Below are positions 31,595 through 40,922 of a stretch of DNA of 64,000 nucleotides, one piece after another. The notes beneath the pieces are model-generated. The model ran no database searches and was not told where the DNA came from. It worked only from the letters and a program-made list of their open reading frames with translations. How positions within the stretch are numbered: the stretch's first letter is position 1; every line of letters begins with the position of its first letter. The stretch spans positions 186,001-250,000 of the forward strand of contig NZ_JACJPL010000031.1 of the NCBI RefSeq assembly GCF_014696065.1, given 5' to 3'. Both the position numbers and the translations under genes were made by a program. The DNA comes from Leptolyngbya sp. FACHB-261. GTDB lineage: Bacteria; Cyanobacteriota; Cyanobacteriia; FACHB-261.

Positions 31595-33691
31595 TTAGTA
31601 CCGTTCCCAGTAGGGGGCAAAGCCACGTTGCAGCAGCAGGTCTTCCCGGACCTGACGCCTGCGTTGCGAAAGTTCAGCCGACTCTGCATTAGGGTCAGCT
31701 GGGGAAGCTTGTTGCACTTGATCCAGGCGATTCAGGGCTTCGAGGCGTCGCCCTGCAATTGCGGCGAGATCGGCCAGGGCCAACTGCGCTGCCCGGTCTT
31801 TGGGCTGCACGCTCAGCACGCGCTGATAGAGGGAGGTGGCAGCGACGTAGCGCTGCTGCTGAAATTCCACCCCAGCCCATGATCGGAGTGCATCAATATT
31901 GTTGGGCGAGAAGCTGAGGATCTGGTGGTAGACCTGAATCGCCTGCTCCGGTCGTCGTTGGGCCTGAGCGATTTCAGCCCGCACGAAGTAGGCTCCTACA
32001 TTCTGCGGTTGCTGCTCCAGCACACGCGCCACCTCAGTTTCCGCTTCAGTGAGGTTGCCACTGGCCAAATACACCTGGGCCAAACGCAGCCGTAAGCCAG
32101 CCTGGTCTGGGTCGAGGCGCAGCAGACGCTGATACAGATCCAGGCGCTCGGGCTTAGGTGGCAGGGCAGCGACCAGGTTAATCAGGGCCGGCGGCACGAC
32201 CTCAGTATTGGGATAAGCCGCAAACCATTGATTCAGCACCGCCAGGGCCTCGGCCTCGCTAATCGCGTTTTGGCCGTAGGCCAACTGCGCCCAGCGGGCT
32301 TTGAGGTTCAGGTCATCAGGTCGCAGACGGATGAGCTGCTGGTAGAGCTTTAGAGCTTCTGGCTCATTGCCCTCATCTGAAGCAACGGCAGCCAAACCCA
32401 CTAGCGCATCGACGGCTTCAGGTTGCTGGTTGAGGGCTTGCTCATAGATCTGCCGGGCCAGCGCCAAGTTACCGGCCCGCCGCTCAATTTCTGCTCGCAC
32501 CAACTGAGCGCCATCGTCGCCTGGACGAACCGCCAAATAGGCACTGAGAGCACTACGAGCTGCCTCAAAGTTGTTCTGATCGAGGTAAGCCTGAGCCAGT
32601 CGAAACTGCAAAAATGGCTGGTCAACTCCGGCTTGCAAAAATTGCTGATAGACCGGAATCAGGCTGGCCGTAGCGGGGAAACGCAGCAGGGACACAGCCA
32701 GCGCCTCGCGTTGAGCCGTTTCAGCTGGGAGCGGTTGCACCAGCGCCAGCAGTTGGGACTGAGCCTGAGCAGCAGACAGCTGGCCCAGTTGAGTCTGTAA
32801 GCGCAGGATGTTCAGCGCCAACGGGCGGTCATTAGGACGGCTGCGGGCTACCTGCTGATAAAACTGCAACGCCGTTGCCCGTTCGCTGTCGATATCCCCC
32901 AGGATGTCAGCAACCCTCAACACCAAGTTGGCATTGAGATTAGAATCGCGTGGGGCTTGGCGCAGCACAGTGCGCGTCAGGGCGACCGCCTGGTCGGTGT
33001 CGCCGCTTTGTGCCAGAGCGCGGGCATAGTCCAGAGACTCTGCTTCGGCTAAAGTAGCTCCGGCCTGTTGCGCCTGTCGAAACAGACTGACCGCCTGCGT
33101 GTACTGGCCCGCCCAGGTGTAAGCCTGCGCCGCGGCGACGCAGGCCGCAGGGCTAACTCGGCCACTGCGCAACAAAACCTGGTAGTCGGCTAGCGCTTCG
33201 GTGAGTTGCCCCGACCAGCTCAGCAGTTGCGCCCGCCGCAAACGAGCGGCGCTGTCCTGGGGCTTCAGTTCCAGCAGCGTACCTAAGGCATTGATACCGG
33301 TGCGTCGCCAATTGGGGTTGCTCTCGTAGCCGCCCAGCTCACCCAGCGCTCGTAAGGCAGTTTCGTTTCGGGAGTCCAGTTGCAGTACGCGCTCGTAGGC
33401 GGCGATTGCCTGAGCCCAGCGAGTCAGCTTACTGTAAGCCTGAGCCAGGCCCAACTGCGCCTGCACCTGATTGGGTGAGTTGCGCAAGACAGCCTGAAAC
33501 TCGCGAATCGCCTCGTTGGCCTGGCCCCGTTGCAGATATACATTGCCCTGCTGCAGCCGTGATTGCGCCTCTGCTGGCATTGCTGTCAGCAGAGGGTTAA
33601 TGAGCGCCAGGAGCAGCAACCCAGCTAAAGCCAGGCGCAGGCGGCTGGAAGACTTAGAAGGTTCTGACGCAGCATGTGAAGTGTGTTTCAT
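31595..33691 (-). CDS. Periplasmic TPR protein, BcsC N-terminal-like
   Basis: A 698-residue protein with a signal peptide (hydrophobic stretch LALAGLLLLALINPLL, cleavage near AEA-QS at about 44) and roughly fifteen tetratricopeptide repeats (45-670), such as VYLQRGQANEAIREFQAVLR and YERVLQLDSRNETALRALGE. There is no C-terminal beta-barrel. In proteobacterial BcsC the TPR scaffold is fused to an outer-membrane porin; here the porin is the separate upstream gene, overlapping by four codons at most. The TPR protein would bridge BcsB and the pore and may bind the glucan. ATG 33691 is chosen over an upstream in-frame codon. Confidence 0.85.
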   Translation of the reverse strand: MKHTSHAASEPSKSSSRLRLALAGLLLLALINPLLTAMPAEAQSRLQQGNVYLQRGQANEAIREFQAVLRNSPNQVQAQLGLAQAYSKLTRWAQAIAAYERVLQLDSRNETALRALGELGGYESNPNWRRTGINALGTLLELKPQDSAARLRRAQLLSWSGQLTEALADYQVLLRSGRVSPAACVAAAQAYTWAGQYTQAVSLFRQAQQAGATLAEAESLDYARALAQSGDTDQAVALTRTVLRQAPRDSNLNANLVLRVADILGDIDSERATALQFYQQVARSRPNDRPLALNILRLQTQLGQLSAAQAQSQLLALVQPLPAETAQREALAVSLLRFPATASLIPVYQQFLQAGVDQPFLQFRLAQAYLDQNNFEAARSALSAYLAVRPGDDGAQLVRAEIERRAGNLALARQIYEQALNQQPEAVDALVGLAAVASDEGNEPEALKLYQQLIRLRPDDLNLKARWAQLAYGQNAISEAEALAVLNQWFAAYPNTEVVPPALINLVAALPPKPERLDLYQRLLRLDPDQAGLRLRLAQVYLASGNLTEAETEVARVLEQQPQNVGAYFVRAEIAQAQRRPEQAIQVYHQILSFSPNNIDALRSWAGVEFQQQRYVAATSLYQRVLSVQPKDRAAQLALADLAAIAGRRLEALNRLDQVQQASPADPNAESAELSQRRRQVREDLLLQRGFAPYWERY

Positions 33692-33696
33692 GGTCC

Positions 33697-35133
33697 TCAC
33701 CGCAAGAGGTCCAAATCGGTACGTAGTCGGAGCCCAAAGACGACATCGGAGAAGCCGTTAACGCCCTGGACGCTAGCGCCGATGCGCAAGTAGCGATTGA
33801 GAGGACGGTCGTAAAACAACTCCAAGGCGTCGGGAAAGTCACGGTCCAGGTCATCGCGCAGGTCACTATTGCTGAGCAGCGTGCCGTAACCCAACCCCAT
33901 CCGGTCCTGGGGCACCCAGACATCCAGCGCTGTCACGCCGACACTGTAGGCATTGGCACTGCCCTGGTCCCGGTCTAGGTTGTCGTAGTGACCGTAGCGA
34001 GCAAAAAAGCCCAGCTTGGGGTCTGGCAGGAAGGCTTCAAAATTGAGACCGAAAGCCTGCTCCCGGTCGCCTGGTCGAACTGCGATGATGTTGCTCTGGC
34101 GAGGCTGACCGGAACTACCCTGGTCTCGCTCAACGCTGGTGACATAAGTCGCCCGCAGAATCCCCCAATCGCTCAGGCGCAATCCTAGTTCGCCTGCAAA
34201 GCTATCCAGCGACAAATCGCCTAAGTCGCGCTGGGATGAAAAACCCGATAGCTTGACTTCGAAGTTATCGCTGGCCGTCCAGTTAAACAGCAATGCCGGT
34301 TGGGAACTGAGGCCGGCAGCTCCCAGGGCTGGATTGGTTTGGAATGCTGGATTGAAAAAGTGAGTGGCAATATCTTTGGCGAAGCTGTTGCGATCGAAGT
34401 AGGAAGTCAAGTCCAGCTTGCCAACTGTAAAGCGCACAGTCGCCGGATCATTGACGGCATGGGTGATGAAAAGCTCGTTCAAATCGATCACTTGATCGGA
34501 GCCAAAAACCGAACCGAATCGGCTTTCTAAAGTGGCTCCCAAGACAGTGCGCTGGTTGAGCGGGAGTAAACCATTCAGCCGTAATCGCAACGAGACATCT
34601 TCGTTCGATTCAGCCAGTCCCAAACCTTGAAATTGTAGACGAGGCCGAATGCTGCGATCGGAACCAGTGGTTGCAGGTAGCAAGTCAGAAGCAGATTGAC
34701 TTAGCATCTGAGTTGAGCCTACAGGCAGTGGTGTTACAGCAGGAACAGAACCCACCGCTGGCGGCGCAATTTTCGACTGCAGCCGCTGCTCACCGGGGGC
34801 AAAAACCGCAGGTCGCTCAATGGCCTCTGGTGGTGCTACCGGTTGAGGAGTAGATTGGCTAGCAGTTGTGCTTTCGTTAACCTCTTGTTTTAGCTCTTGT
34901 TCCGGCGATTGCTCCTGTCTCAGGCCTGGTATGACTGGTGGTTCCTGAGTTTCTGATAGTGCGGGTAAAACTCCAACTCCACCCCCTACAAAGCAGCCCA
35001 AACTAAGTGAAGCCAGCCAGAACCGACGCGGTTGTAAACGAGCTGCCGCTACGAGCCGAGGAACAGTTGCTATACCAGCACCACATGAACCTGAATTGGA
35101 CGCAAAAAGACCTCGAAGTTCCCTGAGAAGCAT
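33697..35133 (-). CDS. Outer-membrane porin-like protein of the cellulose operon
   Basis: A 478-residue protein. An N-terminal signal (WLASLSLGCFVGGGVGVLPAL) precedes a Pro/Gln/Glu-rich linker (about 55-155), then a beta-rich region (160-478) with repeated alternating strands ending in aromatic or Leu residues, e.g. RLQFQGLGLAESNEDVSLRL, FTVGKLDLTSYFDRNSFA, RIGASVQGVNGFSDVVFG, and a C-terminal strand ending LRTDLDLLR. GKLD(L)TSYFDRN and the FGLNFEAFLP pattern resemble cyanobacterial OprB-type porins. As the first gene of the TPR-bcsB-bcsA operon it is the obvious candidate for the outer-membrane export pore, standing in for the barrel of BcsC. The start at 35133 is a judgement; the frame extends further upstream. 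Confidence 0.8.
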   Translation of the reverse strand: MLLRELRGLFASNSGSCGAGIATVPRLVAAARLQPRRFWLASLSLGCFVGGGVGVLPALSETQEPPVIPGLRQEQSPEQELKQEVNESTTASQSTPQPVAPPEAIERPAVFAPGEQRLQSKIAPPAVGSVPAVTPLPVGSTQMLSQSASDLLPATTGSDRSIRPRLQFQGLGLAESNEDVSLRLRLNGLLPLNQRTVLGATLESRFGSVFGSDQVIDLNELFITHAVNDPATVRFTVGKLDLTSYFDRNSFAKDIATHFFNPAFQTNPALGAAGLSSQPALLFNWTASDNFEVKLSGFSSQRDLGDLSLDSFAGELGLRLSDWGILRATYVTSVERDQGSSGQPRQSNIIAVRPGDREQAFGLNFEAFLPDPKLGFFARYGHYDNLDRDQGSANAYSVGVTALDVWVPQDRMGLGYGTLLSNSDLRDDLDRDFPDALELFYDRPLNRYLRIGASVQGVNGFSDVVFGLRLRTDLDLLR

Positions 35134-35444
35134 AAAAATTATCCCTTGCGCACCACCCGCTCCAAAAAGAGCTGGAAAAAGTGATTGGGTGTTCCCAACC
35201 GATTGCCCGTCCGAACAAATTGGGCAGCAGTAACTCAGGCTCAATACAGAAATCTGGAGAACTCTTCGGACTTTATTCGCGTTGACCCGGAAAAACCAAA
35301 ATAAAGTTTTAGAGTGGGTTCGTGCGCAATAAAGCTCAGTGCTTAAGCTACAGACAATTAGAAAAATCTAGAGAGTCCAGAACGAACGCAGCTTTAACAG
35401 GAACATTAACAAAATCACAAATCACAGAGGTCGAATCATAAAGA

Positions 35445-35467
35445 TAAATAAGGGCTGTGGACAGCCC
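35445..35467 (-). terminator. Likely Rho-independent terminator
   Basis: Read on the minus strand, GGGCTG-TCCA-CAGCCC is followed by TTATTTATCTTTAT. It lies about 100 bases beyond the stop of the gene at 35568-36035. From 35134 to 35444 I see no gene; this is the upstream region of the cellulose operon and presumably carries its promoter. Confidence 0.5.
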
Positions 35468-35567
35468 ATAAATCCCCCGTGGCTCTCTTGCACTTGACTA
35501 TTGAATTGTCCAGTCAAACGACCAGTAAAGTAGCTCGAAACTAGGATCTCCAGACCCCATCAAGCAC

Positions 35568-36035
35568 TCAAGCTTTGCTTGCTTTACTGCTTGAATCAAC
35601 TGAATAAAACCGGTTGGTGGGTCGGCCTGCAGTGGCTTTAACATCTTGCAGGAATGATTTAAGCTCATGAGTACTGGGTTGCTCGTAGATGGATTGAAGC
35701 CGGAGTTGAACCAGTTGATCTTCCTGAACCTTAACGACCTCACGCAGCGCCGATAACTGTTGCTGCAAGCGAGAAGACCGTCGCCGTCCCCGTCGCCATT
35801 CAGCAACCACAGAACTAGTGATGCCGAGACCTAGGCTGAAGGTGGCTGCAACACCCAGGTAGGGTGGAATTAGAATCTCTGGTTCACCGGAAAAAACTAC
35901 CTGATCTTGTCGCTCCAGCACAATTGTCTGGTTGGGGAACATCCAAACGGGTAAGCTCAAGGCCGCGAAAGTCAAACCAGAGACTAGACCAGCAGGCAAT
36001 AGAGTTCTGACAAATCGATGAGACAGAATATTCAT
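35568..36035 (-). CDS. Hypothetical membrane protein with coiled coil
   Basis: A 155-residue protein with two membrane spans (about residues 10-32 and 58-78), a basic patch RRGRRRSSR, and a coiled coil (about 88-115: LQQQLSALREVVKVQEDQLV) followed by a Ser-rich tail. I recognise no named family. It is transcribed in the same direction as the exopolysaccharide operon and separated from it by more than 400 bases with a probable terminator. The coiled coil could serve partner binding or oligomerisation. From 36036 to 36565 no gene is visible. Confidence 0.65.
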   Translation of the reverse strand: MNILSHRFVRTLLPAGLVSGLTFAALSLPVWMFPNQTIVLERQDQVVFSGEPEILIPPYLGVAATFSLGLGITSSVVAEWRRGRRRSSRLQQQLSALREVVKVQEDQLVQLRLQSIYEQPSTHELKSFLQDVKATAGRPTNRFYSVDSSSKASKA

Positions 36036-36565
36036 GGGGTTTGGGCTGATGAGAAGGATAGCTAAATCATTGACCTCACCGTCTGAGTATCCGTGAAGCT
36101 AAGTTTCGTCAGGCCAATGACAAATTCGGTCGAGATGCTTTTAAAACCCCTGCTGAAACTTGTTGCTGTTGCGCCTTAAAACCCCTTGCAGGGTTCATCA
36201 GGTGCCGACATTAGAAACGAGAGCAAGACTGAGGATTGAAATCGGAATTTGGATGGAGATAGACCCAGCCAAGCTATGATTACCGTAATTATTCGGAGAG
36301 CCAGGACATTTCTTTAAGTAATCTACCAACAAAAGCATAGGAAACCCGTAAAGCTCTAAATGTCCAGGTTGAAAATACGGTAAATACTGAGATAAATTTG
36401 TTTTTTAACTAGGCTAGCTCTTTCAAGATCCCAAATACACTGCTGCTTTCTCAACTTAGCCAAGGCAAGCCATAAGAACAATAGAGGCATTGCAATCACG
36501 CCTCTATCGAACACATTTACGCACCAAACTCACGCTTCTAAGAAATAGTCGTAATCAAACTTTGA

Positions 36566-37834
36566 TCACGCTGATGTCTTAGCCACTTCCTCAAAAATAG
36601 CGCCTCGTTCTGCAAGGTCTATAATCTGCTCCTCGTCGAGCCCCATACAGTTGAGAAAACGGGTGCCATTGACGATAGTGCCATCGAGGTTACTGCGCTC
36701 TAGGTTGGCCCGTTCAAAGATAGCCTCGCTCAGGTTAGCCTCGCTTAAATTGACTAGGCTCAGGTTCACCTCACTCAGTACAGCCCGTGTGAGATTGCTC
36801 TTGCTCAAATTCGCCACACTGAGGTCAGAACCACTGAGATTGGCCGCTGTGAGATTGGCTTGAATCAAACTAGCTTTAATCAGGCTGACTTCAATCAAAC
36901 TCGTTTCAGTTAAGTTGGCATAGTTGAGGTCGGCGCGACTAAGGTTCGAGCCACTCAAATCCGCATAGCTCAAGTTAGCTTCACTGACGTTGGCCCGTGT
37001 GAGATTGGCCTGACTCAGGCTAGCCGAACTCAGATCACAACGAATCAGGGTAGCCTCGCGCAGATCACTCCAATGCAAGCTGGCACCACTGAGGTCTGAG
37101 CGGCTAAGAATAGCCTTAAATAAACTGGCTCGGTCCAGCATCGCCCGTGACAAAACCACCTCAAACAAACTGGCACCGCTGAGGTTTGCCCCCATCAGGT
37201 TAGCCATACTCAAGTCAGCCGTATTGAGATAGGCATTAGTCAGCACGGCCCGAATTAAACAAGCCCGGCTGAGGTTAGTGCCTACCAGATTGGCCGCACT
37301 CAAATTGGCACGACTAAGATTGCTTTGGTCCAACTCAGCGCCACTGAGATCAGCTTCCTTGAGATTGGCCTCGTTTAAGTTCGCCCCGCGAAGGTTAGCC
37401 TGGCTCAACTTCGCCCCTGGCTGAATCGTGTAGCCCCGAATCGTCCGGACTTCTGCCTCAGCGATATCTATCTGTCTCTGCGTCGGAACTTCAAGATCAC
37501 TATCACTGAAGGCGGCAGCTAGCCCATCTGCCAGTGAGGATGCAGCTGGTAGTGGTGGACGAACCCGAATTTGAGCAGCTTTAGGCTTTTCTTGCTCAGG
37601 GTCAGGGGTAGCAACTCGCGTCTGCGAAATGCGCCGTTTGCCCCGAGCCGCAGCTCGGTGCCGAGACCGTAGGGTTGTAAGCAATGAGCTATATTGCTGC
37701 ACAATTGGTGGCAGCGCCAGAGCACAAAGCAGCAGTGCAGACAGTGGACCTGAACCCGTTACCAGGTTTAACACCAGCGCCAGACCCAGGCCGACGAAGG
37801 TATACAGGAACCAGACCCGGAAGGTGAGCGTCAT
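36566..37834 (-). CDS. Membrane-anchored pentapeptide-repeat protein
   Basis: A 422-residue protein. Two membrane spans (about residues 5-25 and 28-45) are followed by a charged linker (50-145) and a right-handed quadrilateral helix made of about 50 pentapeptides of the A(D/N)LSx type (145-405): SQANLRGANLNEANLKEADL at the start and similar to the end. Repeats near the middle vary (ASLFEVVLSRAMLD), which would alter one face. Such helices mimic DNA or provide interaction surfaces; cyanobacteria have many, mostly unassigned. It is paralogous to the protein at 38738-39979 with the same layout (spans, linker, repeats, conserved end with Q-IxxLxERGAxF). Confidence 0.92.
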   Translation of the reverse strand: MTLTFRVWFLYTFVGLGLALVLNLVTGSGPLSALLLCALALPPIVQQYSSLLTTLRSRHRAAARGKRRISQTRVATPDPEQEKPKAAQIRVRPPLPAASSLADGLAAAFSDSDLEVPTQRQIDIAEAEVRTIRGYTIQPGAKLSQANLRGANLNEANLKEADLSGAELDQSNLSRANLSAANLVGTNLSRACLIRAVLTNAYLNTADLSMANLMGANLSGASLFEVVLSRAMLDRASLFKAILSRSDLSGASLHWSDLREATLIRCDLSSASLSQANLTRANVSEANLSYADLSGSNLSRADLNYANLTETSLIEVSLIKASLIQANLTAANLSGSDLSVANLSKSNLTRAVLSEVNLSLVNLSEANLSEAIFERANLERSNLDGTIVNGTRFLNCMGLDEEQIIDLAERGAIFEEVAKTSA

Positions 37835-38260
37835 GGCCCAAAGATCCTATGCGTAAGATTCTCCGTACGTGACTGCTGACCGAGGCTTCAGCTTTAGTGA
37901 ATGTGCCGGGTATTACCAGCCATACGATCCAAGGCGGGTAGAAGCACTCATGCAGCTCACAGTTGTTACTTACGAAGGAACCCGGAGATAACCGGAAATA
38001 AGCATTGGCGATCCCAATGCTTAACATAAATCAGGTTTACTACACCTAATCTTAAAGGCGGAGTTACAGCTGAATTTGGATTGGGCGTTCTCAAGCTCCA
38101 AATACAAGCTCCAGACATCCGTGGCCAAAGTTGGTTAAACCCTGAGAAATTAGTCAGCACCAGGACTTGGCTACCAAACTGGAAACAAGTCAAACTGTGA
38201 ACAGCCCCCATTAACCCCCATAAAACCTCGGGGCATTTGGTCACCCGGAGAGCCACACAG
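37835..38260. other. Intergenic between divergent genes, no gene seen
   Basis: The minus-strand pentapeptide gene and the plus-strand gene at 38261 diverge here. Any open frames lack coding character and start signals. GGAG at 38245-38255 is the ribosome binding site for 38261. No repeats were recognised. Confidence 0.55.
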
Positions 38261-38698
38261 ATGCCGGAACGCAACTTTGAAGTCTATAACGCGGGAGAGG
38301 CCATTGCTCCCAGTCGCACACCCTTGGTCTTGCTGCGCGACACAGAACGAAGCCTGCGGCTCAAGACGCTTGCCACGACCTCTGCCCTAGTGCCCACCCG
38401 TCTCTCACCCTATCTGCAAGATGCATCTGCCCTAGCCGATCGCTCCCTGGCTGACCTGGCAGAAGTAGATTGGACCTCCATTGATGACCAAAGTTTGCGC
38501 CCCGTACGGCTTAAGGTTGCTCTGGGCTGCATGGGGTTAGGAGCGATGCTGCTGTGGTTGTTGCTTGCTTACACAACATTGTTCCATCCCGAATTAGACG
38601 CGCAGGAGCGTCTGCGGGCCTACTGGCATCTGTACATTACCTTCGTCAGCTTGGGTACTGCCGGTCTACTAATGCTCTGGCGTGATGTAGCTAGCTAG
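38261..38698 (+). CDS. Small membrane protein, hypothetical
   Basis: A 145-residue protein with a soluble N-terminal two thirds (DRSLADLAEVDWTSIDDQSL) and two membrane spans near residues 90-110 and 122-141 (YITFVSLGTAGLLMLW). ATG 38261 follows CCGGAG. It ends 40 bases from the convergent end of the second pentapeptide-repeat gene. I recognise no family. The location between two paralogous pentapeptide-repeat genes suggests a possible link, but nothing in the sequence proves it. Confidence 0.65.
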   Translation: MPERNFEVYNAGEAIAPSRTPLVLLRDTERSLRLKTLATTSALVPTRLSPYLQDASALADRSLADLAEVDWTSIDDQSLRPVRLKVALGCMGLGAMLLWLLLAYTTLFHPELDAQERLRAYWHLYITFVSLGTAGLLMLWRDVAS

Positions 38699-38737
38699 CA
38701 GGAAGTTGTGTGACCCGCTTAAGGTCCGGTGACGGGG

Positions 38738-39979
38738 TCAACCACTAAACAAAGCCCCACGTTCCGTTAGGGATTGGGTGTCCTGGTCCGAGAGCCCCTG
38801 GCACTGGGCAAAAGAAGCATCGCGTACAGTCGCGCCCTCCAGATTAACCCGTTCCAGATTAGCCCCGCGTAGGTCTGCCTTTTGCAAATCGGTGTTGTTG
38901 AAATTTGCCAGGCTGAGGTTGGCCTCAATTAAGCTTGCAAAACGCAAATCGGCGTGCGTACAGTTGGCAAGACCCAAATCAGCGTTGTTCAAGTTGGCTT
39001 CGCTCAGATTGGCTTCGCTCAGATAGGCCTTAAGCAGATTCGCCAAGTTGAGGTTGGCATTTTGCAACCTGGCACCGCTGAGGTTGGCCTTGCTGAGGTC
39101 AGCGCCCTGCAAATTGGCCCCGGTTAAATCAGCGCCGTTGAGGTTCGCCCCACTCAAGTTGGCACCGCTCAAGTTGGCGCTGCTGAGGTCGGCTCGGATC
39201 AAGTTCGTGCCGGTGAGGTCAGCCCCACTCAAATCCGCTTCTTGCAAATAGGCCCCGCTGAGAAAAGACTCGACTAGCTTGGCTCTGCTGAGGTTGGCCT
39301 TGCGTAAGGAAGCACGGCTCAGGTCAGCTCCGTAGAGATTGGCATCGCTGAGATTGGCCCCACTTAGATTGCTGCCGCCGAGATTGGCATGGCTGAGATC
39401 CGCCTGTCCTAGATAGGTGTTGCTGAGATCGGCACCACTGAGGTTAGACCGAACTAGGCTGGCCTCACTAAGATAGGCCAATGACAGATTGGCCCGCAGT
39501 AGATTCATGCCATCAAGGTTAGCGCCGCCCAAGCTCACGCCACTCAGCTGAGCGTGGGGATAAATGGCATGGCCCTTCACAACTGGCGAACCCTCTGGTA
39601 CCTCATGCTCCTCAGAGCTGGGCATATCAGCATTGAGGGTAGTGACCTTAACTTCAGAAGACCCAAGGGGTTCTACTACAGGCAGTGACGAGCCGACTGC
39701 AGCAGGCTGCGGGGTTGCAACGACAGCAGACGCCGCCCGATATTTTTTACGACGGGGCTTGTTGTAGCGCAATTCAGCCCGAACAATCTGCCAGAAGAAC
39801 AGCAGAAACAGAAGCAGACTAGCGAGAAAAACCGGCGTCAGTGGCCCAGCTCCAATGAAGGCACCGTTTGCTTCAGCAGGCGGTCCACTGGTTGGCTTGG
39901 CAGTGGGGGTTTGTAGTAAAACGAGCGGCGGGCGAGCGAGCAGAGCGGATGGAGAAGCGAGAGTAGACACAGAGCTCAT
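38738..39979 (-). CDS. Membrane-anchored pentapeptide-repeat protein, paralogue
   Basis: A 413-residue protein: Ser/Pro-rich N-terminus, one membrane span (about residues 48-66), a basic and Ala/Pro-rich linker, and about 48 A(D/N)LSx pentapeptides (130-390), regular over long stretches (SLRKANLSRAKLVESFLSGA). It ends LSDQDTQSLTERGALF, comparable to LDEEQIIDLAERGAIF in the paralogue at 36566. ATG 39979 lies directly behind AGGAGG with no spacing; a GTG at 40006 is the alternative start and would add nine residues. The product should be anchored in the membrane with the repeat helix in the cytoplasm. The role is unknown. From 40007 to 40246 there is no gene. Confidence 0.9.
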   Translation of the reverse strand: MSSVSTLASPSALLARPPLVLLQTPTAKPTSGPPAEANGAFIGAGPLTPVFLASLLLFLLFFWQIVRAELRYNKPRRKKYRAASAVVATPQPAAVGSSLPVVEPLGSSEVKVTTLNADMPSSEEHEVPEGSPVVKGHAIYPHAQLSGVSLGGANLDGMNLLRANLSLAYLSEASLVRSNLSGADLSNTYLGQADLSHANLGGSNLSGANLSDANLYGADLSRASLRKANLSRAKLVESFLSGAYLQEADLSGADLTGTNLIRADLSSANLSGANLSGANLNGADLTGANLQGADLSKANLSGARLQNANLNLANLLKAYLSEANLSEANLNNADLGLANCTHADLRFASLIEANLSLANFNNTDLQKADLRGANLERVNLEGATVRDASFAQCQGLSDQDTQSLTERGALFSG

Positions 39980-40246
39980 CCTCCTGAGCGGCGTTGTGGA
40001 AACCACAGATCATCAAAGGGCGCTCGACTAAGAGCCTGTCCCCCAAGCAGCGAACCCATGAGCAAATCCCCCTCTCCCCCGGTAGTCCGTGGATCAGCAA
40101 AAAAATACAGTTTCGTCCGATCCGCTATACGGTCCCTTGCAGCCGAACCCGAACGCTTTACCAATTTCTCTTAATTTCTCTGGGGCGGTTCAGCAAATCT
40201 TGAGCCTGTTCTAGGATCAGAACAACCGTTTTGCTTGAGCTTTAAT

Positions 40247-40873
40247 ATGCAGACCCGTGCTCTTCCTGAGCTTGCTTCTTTTGTTGATCGCACCGCTGAG
40301 ATCTGTCGCACGACGGGCGAGACGGATGTACGAGTGGCGCTGAATCTGGATGGCCAGGGCAAATGTAGGGCAAATACAGGTGTTCCATTTCTGGACCATA
40401 TGCTGGCTCAGATTAGCTCACATGGTCTTATTGACTTAGAGGTGCAGGCGACCGGCGATTTGCATATTGATGATCACCACACCAACGAAGATGTAGGTAT
40501 TACCTTGGGGCAAGCTCTGCACAAGGCGTTGGGTGACCGGAAGGGTATTGTGCGCTTCGGCCATTTTTTTGCGCCTTTGGATGAAGCATTGGTGCAGGTA
40601 GTTTTGGATTTTTCAGGACGCCCACACCTCAGTTATGGATTAGAGATCCCCACGCAACGCGTTGGCACTTACGATACGCAGTTGGTACGAGAGTTCTTTG
40701 TAGCGGTGGTCAATCACTCGCAATTAACGCTGCACATTCGGCAATTGGATGGCATTAATTCCCACCACATTATCGAGGCGACTTTTAAAGCCTTCGCCCG
40801 AGCATTGCGTATGGCGGTTGCCTTTGATCAGCGTCGCATAGGAGAAATTCCGAGTTCCAAAGGGGTGCTCTAA
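40247..40873 (+). CDS. hisB: Imidazoleglycerol-phosphate dehydratase
   Basis: A 208-residue enzyme of histidine biosynthesis that converts imidazole-glycerol phosphate to imidazole-acetol phosphate. The two manganese-binding histidine clusters are present: [16 protein letters not shown] (about residues 74-89) and the second, [18 protein letters not shown] (about 170-187). [13 protein letters not shown] near 50-62 is also a family signature. Length matches monofunctional HisB of cyanobacteria and plants. ATG 40247 is chosen; a frame start four codons earlier has no ribosome binding site. It is transcribed alone, as is usual in cyanobacteria, where his genes are scattered. Confidence 0.97.
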   Translation: MQTRALPELASFVDRTAEICRTTGETDVRVALNLDGQGKCRANTGVPFLDHMLAQISSHGLIDLEVQATGDLHIDDHHTNEDVGITLGQALHKALGDRKGIVRFGHFFAPLDEALVQVVLDFSGRPHLSYGLEIPTQRVGTYDTQLVREFFVAVVNHSQLTLHIRQLDGINSHHIIEATFKAFARALRMAVAFDQRRIGEIPSSKGVL

Positions 40874-40922
40874 GGCTGTGTTCTAGGGGCTTACTGTAGC
40901 TTGCCTTCTTGAATTGAATTTC

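Noticed and set aside
37966-38274. 102-residue minus-strand frame in the gap before 38261
   Set aside because: No coding character, and it overlaps the start of the 38261 gene.
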